The notes under the pieces were generated by a model. It was given only the letters and a program-made list of their open reading frames with translations, did not search any database and had not been told where the DNA came from. Shown in pieces: positions 51,578 through 60,200 of a DNA stretch of 64,000 bases; positions within the stretch are counted from its first letter, which is position 1; each line of letters begins with the position of its first letter. The stretch is from CAIKMD01 sp963740675 (GTDB lineage: Bacteria; Pseudomonadota; Alphaproteobacteria; ATCC43930; CGMCC-115725), in NCBI GenBank assembly GCA_963740675.1, contig CAVUFS010000007.1, positions 186,001 through 250,000 of the forward strand, given 5' to 3'. The translations under genes were made by a program, and so were the position numbers.

Positions 51578-52348
51578 ATGATCCGCGTCGATCTCGAGCG
51601 CCGGCGACGGCGCGTCGCCAATATTTTCACGCTGGCGGTATTGGCGGTGTGGATCGTCGTCGGCATCGTCGAGCCGCCCTACCTGTTGCCCGGCCCAGGC
51701 GACGTTCTGGAGCGGCTCGGCGCTTTCGTGATCGATCCGCATATGTGGGCGCATGCCGGAGCGTCGCTCATGCATGTGATCGTGGCGGTGGCGGGCTCGA
51801 TCCTGATCGGCGGCTGTCTCGCGCTCCTGGCTTATTACCTGCCGGTGTTTCGCCTCGCCGTGCATGGCCGCATCTCGCCCTTTCTCAATTCCTTCTCGGG
51901 CACCGGCTGGGTGCTGCTCGCTGTGCTGTGGTTCGGGCTCGGCGATTTCACCGTCATCTTCTCGCTGGCGATGGTGCTGATCCCCTTCGCCATCATCAAT
52001 GTGCGCCATGGCTTGGACAGCCTCGATCCCGAGTTGATCGAGATGGCGAAGAGCTTCGGCCATAGCGGCTTCAAGCGCTTTCGCCTCATCATCCTGCCGG
52101 CGCTAACGCCGTTCCTCTTCTCGACCATGCGCAGTTGCTTTGGCGTTTCGTGGAAGGCGCTGCTGACGGCGGAGCTCTTCGGCGGCGATGCCGGCTTCGG
52201 CCGGCTCTTCAACGTCGCGCGCCAGAATTACGACACGCCGCTGGTCGTGACCGTGATCGTCATCATCGTCATCGCGGTCTACGCCAGCGACCGTTACCTC
52301 TTCGAGCCGGCACAGGCGCGACTCTCGGCGCATTATGAAGCGCTCTAG
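51578..52348 (+). CDS. ABC transporter permease 1
   Basis: The 256-residue protein has six helices. PPYLLPGPGDVLERLGAFVIDPHMWAHAGASLMHVIVAVAGSILIGG is the typical start of SsuC/TauC permeases. The EAA loop reads EMAKSFGHSGFKRFRLIILPALTPFLFSTMRSCFGVSWKALLTAELFG. It follows the binding-protein gene by 26 bases and overlaps permease 2 by 14 bases. Having two different permeases suggests a heterodimer. Confidence 0.93.
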   Translation: MIRVDLERRRRRVANIFTLAVLAVWIVVGIVEPPYLLPGPGDVLERLGAFVIDPHMWAHAGASLMHVIVAVAGSILIGGCLALLAYYLPVFRLAVHGRISPFLNSFSGTGWVLLAVLWFGLGDFTVIFSLAMVLIPFAIINVRHGLDSLDPELIEMAKSFGHSGFKRFRLIILPALTPFLFSTMRSCFGVSWKALLTAELFGGDAGFGRLFNVARQNYDTPLVVTVIVIIVIAVYASDRYLFEPAQARLSAHYEAL

Positions 52349-53099
52349 CTTCGCCAGCTCTGTCGCCGAGCGCGTCATCGGCGAAGGCCTGCCGCTGCTC
52401 TTCCTGCTGGCGTGGTGGCTGACGGCGCGGACCATGCCGGATTTCATCTTGCCCGGCCCGCTGCAAACCGGCGAGACGCTGCTGCAGCTTTTCATCGACC
52501 CGGCCTTCATGGGCGACACGCTGATCAGCCTCGCGCGCGTCGTTGCATCGGTCATCCTCGCGGTGATCCTGGGCGGCGCGCTGGCCGCGCTCGCGCGTTA
52601 TGTACCGAGCAGCGCCTATGCGGTGCAGCGCCGTGTGTTGCCGGTCTTAAATTCCTTCCCGTCGGTCGGCTGGGCGATCCTGGCGACGTTCTGGTTCCAA
52701 CCCGACAGCGGCTCGGTGATCTTCGTCGAGACGCTGATCCTCATCCCGTTCTGCGCCATCGCCTTGACCCAGGGCATCGCCGATATGGATCGCGAATTGC
52801 TGGAGATGGGCGCGAGCTTCTCGCGCTCCGGTTTCAAGATCGCGTGGAAGATCGCACTGCCGATGCTGCTGCCCTACATCATGTCGTCGGTGCGCATTGC
52901 TTATGGCGTCGGGTGGAAGATCGCGCTGGTCGCCGAACTGTTCGGCGCCGACCGCGGCCTCGGCTATCTGATGCTGCGCGCCCAGGTGATCGGCAATACT
53001 GCAATGGTGTTCGCGAGTTGCTTCGCCATCGTCATCATCTTCGTCGCCGGCGAGAAACTGATCATCGATCCGCTGGCCCGGCGGTTTGCAGTGCATTGA
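52335..53099 (+). CDS. ABC transporter permease 2
   Basis: The 254-residue protein has six helices and the same family pattern as its neighbour: MPDFILPGPLQTGETLLQLF and EMGASFSRSGFKIAWKIALPMLLPYIMSSVRIAYGVGWKIALVAELFG as the EAA loop. It overlaps the first permease gene by 14 bases, so both are made together, most simply as a heterodimeric channel. A palindromic element that can act as terminator follows at 53119-53174. Confidence 0.93.
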   Translation: MKRSSFASSVAERVIGEGLPLLFLLAWWLTARTMPDFILPGPLQTGETLLQLFIDPAFMGDTLISLARVVASVILAVILGGALAALARYVPSSAYAVQRRVLPVLNSFPSVGWAILATFWFQPDSGSVIFVETLILIPFCAIALTQGIADMDRELLEMGASFSRSGFKIAWKIALPMLLPYIMSSVRIAYGVGWKIALVAELFGADRGLGYLMLRAQVIGNTAMVFASCFAIVIIFVAGEKLIIDPLARRFAVH

Positions 53100-53118
53100 A
53101 CGCACTGTCTCTCATTAT

Positions 53119-53174
53119 CGTCATTCCCGCGAAAGCAGTGAGCAGACTGGATGCCCGCTTTCGCGGGCATGACG
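53119..53174. terminator. Palindromic repeat element/hairpin between convergent genes
   Basis: CGTCATTCCCGCGAAAGC and GCTTTCGCGGGCATGACG form an 18-base inverted repeat, nearly perfect, separated by 20 bases. Elements with this sequence are widespread intergenic repeats in alphaproteobacteria. Its place between convergent ends (53099 and 53191) and the following TAAAAAATAA fit a terminator. Confidence 0.7.
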
Positions 53175-53190
53175 GTAAAAAATAAGAGGC

Positions 53191-53676
53191 TTACTTCGAC
53201 TTCGGAATAATCCGCCAGCTCGCATCTTTCAGCCGGACCAGCCGCATCGCGCCGGTGCGCGGATCGTGCTGGGCACCGAGATCAAGCACGCCCGCGACCT
53301 CAATCGCCTGGAACGGCTCGACGAAACCCGAGGGCATCTCGAGCTGCGTCAGTACGATGTCGTCGGGCCAGCTCGCGCCGAAATCGCAGAACGGACAAGT
53401 CACGACCGGCGCGCGCGTCATGACGAAGAAATCGCCCTCATCGACCAGCGGCGGCGCCATATAGCCTTTGATCACCACCGGCTGGCCGGCGAGGTCTTTC
53501 GCCTTCTCGCCGAGCCGCAGGCCGATGATGCCGGTCGTCGCGTAAATCTCGTTGAAGTTGAGGCGCGGGTAATTATCCGCCGCGCCGATCGCCCGCGCAA
53601 AATCCGTCGGCGCCAGCGTATCCGCGATGGTGCGATGCGCGAGGCCGTGGGCTTTCAGAAGCGCGTCGCGTTCCAT
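53191..53676 (-). CDS. Conserved hypothetical protein with CPFC motif
   Basis: The 161-residue protein has no signal peptide. It is mostly beta: TGIIGLRLGEKAKDLAGQPVVIKGYMAPPLVDEGDFFVMTRAPVVTCPFCDFGASWPDDIVLTQLEMPSGFVEPFQAIEVAGVLDLG. GQPVVIKGYM and the CPFC pair recall small OB-like or DUF3299-type proteins, but I am not sure. The CPFC pair might bind metal. The gene sits three bases from the amidohydrolase gene on the same strand, so it is probably the last gene of that operon. Confidence 0.7.
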   Translation of the reverse strand: MERDALLKAHGLAHRTIADTLAPTDFARAIGAADNYPRLNFNEIYATTGIIGLRLGEKAKDLAGQPVVIKGYMAPPLVDEGDFFVMTRAPVVTCPFCDFGASWPDDIVLTQLEMPSGFVEPFQAIEVAGVLDLGAQHDPRTGAMRLVRLKDASWRIIPKSK

Positions 53677-53679
53677 GGA

Positions 53680-55323
53680 TCAGATGGCTTCCTCATGCAC
53701 GATCTTGCCGCCGACCGCCGTCATGACCGAGCGCAGGCCGGGCAATACATCGTCCGTCACACTCATATAATCATCGGACAGCACCGCGAGATCCGCGAGC
53801 TTACCGGGCTCGAGCGAGCCGATCTTGTCTTCCATGAAGCCGACGCGGGCGCTGCCCATCGTATAGAGCCGCAGCGCCTCTTCGCGGCCGATCGCTTCTT
53901 CCGGCCCGAGCGTGCGCTGCTTGTTGTTCACGACGACCTGACGCGTCGTCATCCACCACAACGATTTGAACGGATTCCAATCGACCGTCGGCCCGTCGGT
54001 GCCGCCGCCGGTCGGAATGCCGAGCGATGTGATGCTGCGCACCGGGATCGACTTCGCCGCACGCTCTTCGCCCCAGAAGCGCAGCATATTGTAGCCGAGG
54101 CTGACCGGGTGATCCTGCACCGTGGTCGAGAGGCCGAGCCGCTTGATCTTGGCGAGGGATTCCTGGCTCGGCAGGAAGATATGCACGATGGTCCAGCGTA
54201 GCTTGTCGAGCGGGTAACGCTCCGCCAACTCTTCCATCACCTCGACGGTATGCGCGATCGCGGCGTCGCCGACATTATGCACCTGGAACTGCCAGCCGCG
54301 TGTGGCGGCGTTCTCCAGCATCTGGCGGAATTCGGCGCGGCCGCCGGGCGGCGTCACCAGCTTGCCGTGGTAATCGGGATCGTTCTGCTCGCCCTCGACG
54401 ATGCGATAACGTTCTTTCAACGCCGCACCTTCGATGCCGCCATCGGCCGAATATTTGAAGCCGCCGACGCGCAGCCAGTCGTCGCCGAAATCGGGCGCGA
54501 GGAATGCCGACAGGTTGAGCACATCGTCGGCGCCGAAGACACGTTGCAGGATGCGCACGCGCGTCGTCATCCCGCCTTGGCGCCAGAGCTCCATATAGGC
54601 GGAAATCTCGTCGAGCGAGAGGCCGGGCTCGAGCGTCGCGGTGATGCCGAATTGGTTGAGCTTGCCGTTGAAGAGCTTCAGCCCTTTGACGCGATCGTCG
54701 CGGCTCGGCGGCGGCACGAGGTTGAGCACCATGTTGAACGCTGCTCGCTCGACCAGCACACCGGTCGGCTCGCCGCTCGCCGGATCGCGCACGATGATGC
54801 CGTTGCGCGGATTGGGCGTATCCTTGGTGATGTTGGCAAGTTTCAGGCCGAGGCTGTTTACGACAGCGACATGGCCGCCGCGTTTCAGATAGACGGGGTT
54901 GTCGGGCGTCACCGCGTCGAGCTCTTGCCGCACGGGCAAGCGGCCTTCGGCGAGCTGGTTCTCGTGCCAGCCGCTGCCGCCCATGATCCAATCGCCCTTT
55001 TTCACCGTCGCGGCGCGCGCGGCGAACGCCGCCTGAACATCGGCGATCGAGCGCGCTTTGCCGAGCGAGACGGCGAGCTCGTTTTGGCCGCCGTTCATCG
55101 TATGCATATGGCTGTCATGCAGGCCGGGGATCACCGTGCGGCCTTTGAGCTCGACCACGCGCGTCTTCTGCCCGATGAGCGGCTTCACCGCCGCATCGTC
55201 GCCGACGGCGACGATGCGATCGCCGCGAATCGCCAACGCCGAGGCGATGCTGAAGCGATCGTCGACGGTAAGGATCTTGCCGCCGCGCAGAACGAGATCG
55301 GCTTCGATCATGGCGCCGCTCAT
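53680..55323 (-). CDS. Amidohydrolase family 3 (YtcJ-like), copy A
   Basis: The 547-residue protein starts at ATG 55323, overlapping the stop of copy B by four bases. The composite beta-sandwich start is ADLVLRGGKILTVDDRFSIASALAIRGDRIVAVG. The metal-site motif is VIPGLHDSHMHTMNGG; further motifs are GDWIMGGSGWHENQLAEGRLPVRQELDAVTPDNPVYLKRGGHVAVVNS, FKYSADGGIEG, WQFQVHNVGDAAI and GGGTDGPTVDWNPFKSLWWM near the C-terminus. Signal peptide is absent, so it acts in the cytoplasm. It hydrolyses an unknown amide or ester. Confidence 0.93.
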   Translation of the reverse strand: MSGAMIEADLVLRGGKILTVDDRFSIASALAIRGDRIVAVGDDAAVKPLIGQKTRVVELKGRTVIPGLHDSHMHTMNGGQNELAVSLGKARSIADVQAAFAARAATVKKGDWIMGGSGWHENQLAEGRLPVRQELDAVTPDNPVYLKRGGHVAVVNSLGLKLANITKDTPNPRNGIIVRDPASGEPTGVLVERAAFNMVLNLVPPPSRDDRVKGLKLFNGKLNQFGITATLEPGLSLDEISAYMELWRQGGMTTRVRILQRVFGADDVLNLSAFLAPDFGDDWLRVGGFKYSADGGIEGAALKERYRIVEGEQNDPDYHGKLVTPPGGRAEFRQMLENAATRGWQFQVHNVGDAAIAHTVEVMEELAERYPLDKLRWTIVHIFLPSQESLAKIKRLGLSTTVQDHPVSLGYNMLRFWGEERAAKSIPVRSITSLGIPTGGGTDGPTVDWNPFKSLWWMTTRQVVVNNKQRTLGPEEAIGREEALRLYTMGSARVGFMEDKIGSLEPGKLADLAVLSDDYMSVTDDVLPGLRSVMTAVGGKIVHEEAI

Positions 55324-56954
55324 AGCCCGGCCTCATGCACGATCTTGCCACCGACCATAGTCATCAGCGCGCGGATGTTGGGGAGCGCGTCATCCGGCAC
55401 CGTGAGGAAATCGTCAGACAGCACGGCGAGATCGGCATATTTACGCGGCTCGAGCGAGCCGATGCGATCTTCCATGAAAGCGTTGCCGGCGCTGCCCATG
55501 GTGTAGAGCCGCAGCGCTTCCTGGCGCGTGACCGCCTCTTCGGCGCCGAGCACGCGTGTCGTGCCCTGCGCATAGACTTTACGCGTTGTCATCCACCACA
55601 TCGATTCGAAAGGATTCCAATCGACCACCGGCGCATCGGTGCCGCCGCCGGCCGGGATATTCTTCGCGAGGATGCTGCGTACCGGAATCGACCGCGCGGC
55701 ACGCTCCTCGCCCCAATAGCGCGTCATATTGTGGCCGAGCTTCACCGGATGATCCTGCACGGTGACATAGAGCCCAAGCCGCTTGATCTTCTCGAGCGCC
55801 GCATCGGTCGGCAGGAAGATGTGCATGATCGTCCAGCGCAGATCGCGCAGCGGATATTTCTCGTTCACCTCTTCCATCAGATCGACCATCGCCGTGATCG
55901 TCGCATCGCCGACGGCATGGACCTGCACCTGCCAGCGCCGCTCGGCCGCGATCAGGAACATTTGCTTGAGCTCGTCGAGCCCGCCCGCCGGCAGGATGAG
56001 CTTGCCGACGAAATCCGGATCGTTCTGCTCGCCTTCGACGACGTTGTAGCGCTCGCTCATATAAGCGGCCTCGATGCCGCCATCGCTCAAGAATTTGAAG
56101 CCGCCGATGCGCAGATAATCGTCACCGAAATTCGGCGCCAGCACCGACGAGAGCGCGGCGACGTCTTCCTGGCCGCTCACGCGCTGCAACAGCCGCACGC
56201 GCGTCGTCATCGCGCCCGAGCGCCAGAGTTCCATATAGGCCGCGATCTCGTCGAGCGAGAGACCGGGCTCCAAGGTCGCGGTGATGCCTTTGCTGTTGAG
56301 CTTGGCGATGAAAAGCTTCAGCCCCTTGATGCGATCGGCGCGCGTCGGTGCCGGAACGTGCTTTGCGACCAGGCTGAAAGCCGAGCGCTCGATCAGCGCG
56401 CCGGTCGGCTCGCCGGTCGCGGGATCGCGCACGATGACGCCGCCTTTCGGGTCGGGCGTGTCCTTGGTGATGCCGGCGAGTTTAAGTGCCGCGCTGTTGG
56501 CGACGGCGACATGACCGCCGCGCCGCAGATAGACCGGATTGTTCGGCGTCATAGCGTCGAGCTCTTGCCGTACCGGCAAACGGCCTTCGGCGAGCTGGCT
56601 CTCATGCCAGCCGCTGCCGCCGAGGATCCAATCGCCGCTCGGCGTCTCTGCGGCGCGCGCGGCGAAAGCCGCTTGCACATCTTTCATCGAACGCGCCTCA
56701 GCGAGCGAGACCGCGAGCTCGTCCGACGCGCCGCCCATCGTGTGGATGTGACTGTCATGCAAGCCCGGCACGACGGTGCGGCCGTGTAGCTCGATCACGC
56801 GAGTCTTCGGGCCGATGAGCGATTCGACATCGCTATCGCGACCGACCGCGAGGATATGCTCGCCTTGCACCGCGATCGCTTGCGCGATCGAAAAATCACC
56901 ATCGACGGTCAGCACCTTGCCGCCGCGCAGAACGATATCAGCCGAAACCATCAC
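55320..56954 (-). CDS. Amidohydrolase family 3 (YtcJ-like), copy B
   Basis: The 544-residue paralog of the next gene shares nearly every motif: ADIVLRGGKVLTVDGDFSIAQAIAVQG, VVPGLHDSHIHTMGG, GDWILGGSGWHESQLAEGRLPVRQELDAMTPNNPVYLRRGGHVAVANS, WQVQVHAVGDATI and GGGTDAPVVDWNPFESMWWM. The TAG/ATG ends overlap by four bases (ATGA-type), so the two copies are translationally coupled. The pair probably arose by tandem duplication and diverged in substrate. The gene is divergent from the repeat-protein gene at 57247. Confidence 0.93.
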   Translation of the reverse strand: MMVSADIVLRGGKVLTVDGDFSIAQAIAVQGEHILAVGRDSDVESLIGPKTRVIELHGRTVVPGLHDSHIHTMGGASDELAVSLAEARSMKDVQAAFAARAAETPSGDWILGGSGWHESQLAEGRLPVRQELDAMTPNNPVYLRRGGHVAVANSAALKLAGITKDTPDPKGGVIVRDPATGEPTGALIERSAFSLVAKHVPAPTRADRIKGLKLFIAKLNSKGITATLEPGLSLDEIAAYMELWRSGAMTTRVRLLQRVSGQEDVAALSSVLAPNFGDDYLRIGGFKFLSDGGIEAAYMSERYNVVEGEQNDPDFVGKLILPAGGLDELKQMFLIAAERRWQVQVHAVGDATITAMVDLMEEVNEKYPLRDLRWTIMHIFLPTDAALEKIKRLGLYVTVQDHPVKLGHNMTRYWGEERAARSIPVRSILAKNIPAGGGTDAPVVDWNPFESMWWMTTRKVYAQGTTRVLGAEEAVTRQEALRLYTMGSAGNAFMEDRIGSLEPRKYADLAVLSDDFLTVPDDALPNIRALMTMVGGKIVHEAGL

Positions 56955-57246
56955 GCCCCGCTTTGCTACACGTCTTCGAAGACGCAGCTCATTTCATGCC
57001 TTCGGCAATCTTGGGGATTCGGCACGCGCTCGCAAGCATCCGACGCCCGTGACGATTACATCAGCGCTTCAGTATTGATTTTCATGATTAACGCGGCGAT
57101 ATGCCAACAAATCTGCGTTTTTTCTTGGTTAAGAAAATATAATTAACGACGATTGTTTGTTCTTAACTATAATAATAACTATTATTTCTTCACCGCCCAG
57201 CGTAAATCCAAATCAAATCGAGCCAAACGCTTTTGGGGCGGACACT
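56955..57246. promoter_or_regulatory. AT-rich intergenic region upstream of the repeat-protein gene
   Basis: About 57100-57190 is markedly AT-rich against the GC-rich surroundings, with TTCTTGGTTAAGAA (inverted repeat) and runs such as AACTATAATAATAACTATTATT. It separates the amidohydrolase operon from the giant repeat gene and probably carries the promoter of the latter. Such AT-rich islands are often targets of silencing nucleoid proteins; this is inference. Confidence 0.5.
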
Positions 57247-60200
57247 ATGCATCCACGTGGCACATTAACCGCGTTGCCTTTGATCCTCGCACTCGCCGCG
57301 GCCTTCCCGGCACACGCGGCGACCGTAACCGACGACAAGTCCGCGAACACCGGAGCCACCGGCGCAGCAGGAACGCCCGATGGCGGACCCGGCGCGATGG
57401 GCGATGCGGCGAACGCCGATGCCGGCACCACGACCCCGAATAGCGATCCGACGAACAGCGCAACAGCGACAGGCGGCAAGGGCGGAGCCGGCGGCACCGG
57501 TGCGGCCGGCGGTAATGGCGGCATCGGCGGTGCCGGCGGCACCGCGAACGCGACCGCGACGACGACGGTCACCGGCTCTTCCACGCCGGCAGACGCGACC
57601 GCGACCGGTGGTGTCGGCGGCGATGGCGGCACGGCAGGCGCCGGCGGTACGCCCGGCCCGGGCGGTGTCGGCGGCGTCGGCACGGCAAGCGCGACCTACA
57701 ACAATTCAACCGAGACCAATCCGGTCAGTGTCACCGCGACCGCGACCGGCGGCGCCGGCGGTGTATCGTCGGGCGCCGGCGGTAGCGCCGGCAACGGTGG
57801 GGCCGAGAGCAATCAAACCAGCGCGAGCGCGACCAGCGGCTCGGGCAATGTCGCTGTCACGGCAACGCAGACCGGCGGCGCCGGCGGTAGCGGCAGCAGC
57901 GGCGCGAATGCCGGCCAAGGTGGCTTCTCGACCCTGATCAACGCGGTCCACGGCTTGACGACCGGTATCATCGATCTCGTCCAAACTGCGGTCGGCGGCG
58001 CCGGCGGTACGACGGACAGCGCCGGCATCGGTGGCCAAGGCGGCAATGCAATCTCCGCGATCACGCAGACGAATTCGGGCGCCAGCCAATACAACGTGAC
58101 GGTCAATGCAACCGGCGGCGTTGGCGGCACCAACGGCACGTTCGGGTTCGGCGGCGGCACGGCCGATGTCAACGCGATCGTCAGCGGCACGGCCATCGTC
58201 AACGTCACCGGCAATGCAACGGCTGGCGCCGGCGGCGACGGCACCAATGCGGTACCGAGCGGCACGGCGATCGATACCACGACCTTACCGTCAGTGATCT
58301 TCGGCAGCAGCACGAACGGTACGGTCACGGTAAACACGACCCAGACCGGCGGCGCGGGCGGCAACATCGTCGGCGCCGGCACCGGCATCGCCGGTAGCGG
58401 CGGCAACTCGACCGTCGTGAACGCGGTCCAAGGCGATACGACCGGCATCCTCAATCTCAATCAGACGGCGGTCGGCGGCGCCGGCGGCATCGCGGACAGC
58501 GCCGGCACGGGCGGCCAAGGCGGCAATGCGAGCTCGCGGATCTCCGGCTACTCCAATAACGATCCGAGCCTGCTTAACGTCACCGTGACGGCGACCGGCG
58601 GCCAAGGCGGCACCAACGGCACGTTCGGGTTCAGCGGCGGCACTGCCCAGGTCAACGCGATCGCCGGCAACACCAACGGCAATACCGTGATCGTTACCGG
58701 CAATGCCACCGGCGGCGCGGGCGGCGACGGCACCAATGCGGTACCGAGCGGCGCGGCGATCGATACCACGACCTTACCGTCAGTGATCTTCGGCAGCAGC
58801 GGAGCGGCACGGTCACGGTGAACACGACGCAGACCGGCGGCGCGGGCGGCAACATCATCGGCGCCGGCACCGGCTTCGCCGGCAGCGGCGGCAACTCGAA
58901 CGTCGTCAACGCGGTCCAGGGCGATACGACCGGCATCCTCAATCTCAATCAGACGGCGGTCGGCGGCGCCGGCGGCACGCGGACAGCAACGGCAACGGCG
59001 GCCAAGGCGGCAACGCGAGTTCCCGAACTCACCAATTTCGGCAACAACGATCCGAGCCTGCTCGACGTCACCGTGACCGCGATCGGCGGCCAAGGCGGCA
59101 CCAACGGCACGTTCGGCGTCGGCGGCGGCACCGCTCAGGTCAACGCAACCGCCGGCAACACCAACGCCAATACCGTGATCGTCACCGGCAACGCGACCGG
59201 CGGCGCCGGCGGCGACGGCACCAATGCGGTACCGAGCGGCGCGGCGATCGATACCACGACCTTACCGTCAGTGATCTTCGGCAGCAGCAGGCGAGCGGCA
59301 CGGTCACGGTGAACACGACGCAGACCGGCGGCGCGGGCGGCAACATCATCGGCGCCGGCACCGGCTTCGCCGGCAACGGCGGCAACTCGAACGTGGTCAA
59401 CGTGGTCAGGGCGATACGACCGGCACCTCAATCTCAATCAGACGGCGGTCGGCGGCGCCGGCGGCATCGCGGACAGCAACGGCAACGGCGGCCAAGGCGG
59501 CAACGCGAGCTCGCGACTCACCAATTTCGGCAACAACGATCCGAGCCTGCTCGACGTCACCGTGACCGCGATCGGCGGCCAAGGCGGCACCAACGGCACG
59601 TTCGGCTTCGGCGGCGGCACCGCCCAGGTCAACGCGAATGCCGGCAACACCAACGCCAATACCGTGATCGTCACTGGCAATGCAACGGCTGGCGCCGGCG
59701 GCACGGGAGGTACTGGCGGATCCGCCGCGAATGGTACGGCGATCGATACCACGCTCTTGTCGTCGGGGATCGGCGGCAGCAGCACCAGCGGCGATGTCAC
59801 CGTCAGCACGACACAGACCGGCGGCGCGGGCGGCAACAACACGGGATCCGGCTTTGCCGGTGGCGGCGGCAACTCTTTCGTACAGAATGTCGTTGGCGGC
59901 AACACCACCGGCACACTGACGCTGCGGCAGACCGCTGTCGGCGGCGCGGGCGGCACAGCCGGCCTCGGCGGCATCGCGGGTGCAGGCGGCAACGCGACCT
60001 CGAACCTCACCAATATCAACACGACGGCGAGTGCGCTCGATCGTTCTCGCAACAGCAATCGGCGGCGCGCCGGGCGCGGCGACGGCGATGGGCGGCAGCG
60101 CCGCGACGGTCGCATCGGCGAATAACGGCTCGCTGACGAACGGCGGGGGCACGGCATCATCGGCCGTGGCCGGCGGCGTCGGTATCGCGGGCCAGGCTTC

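Noticed and set aside
54250..56789. Plus-strand frames of 418 and 484 codons antisense to the amidohydrolase genes
   Set aside because: They mirror each other because the sense genes are paralogs; the sense strand carries the family motifs.
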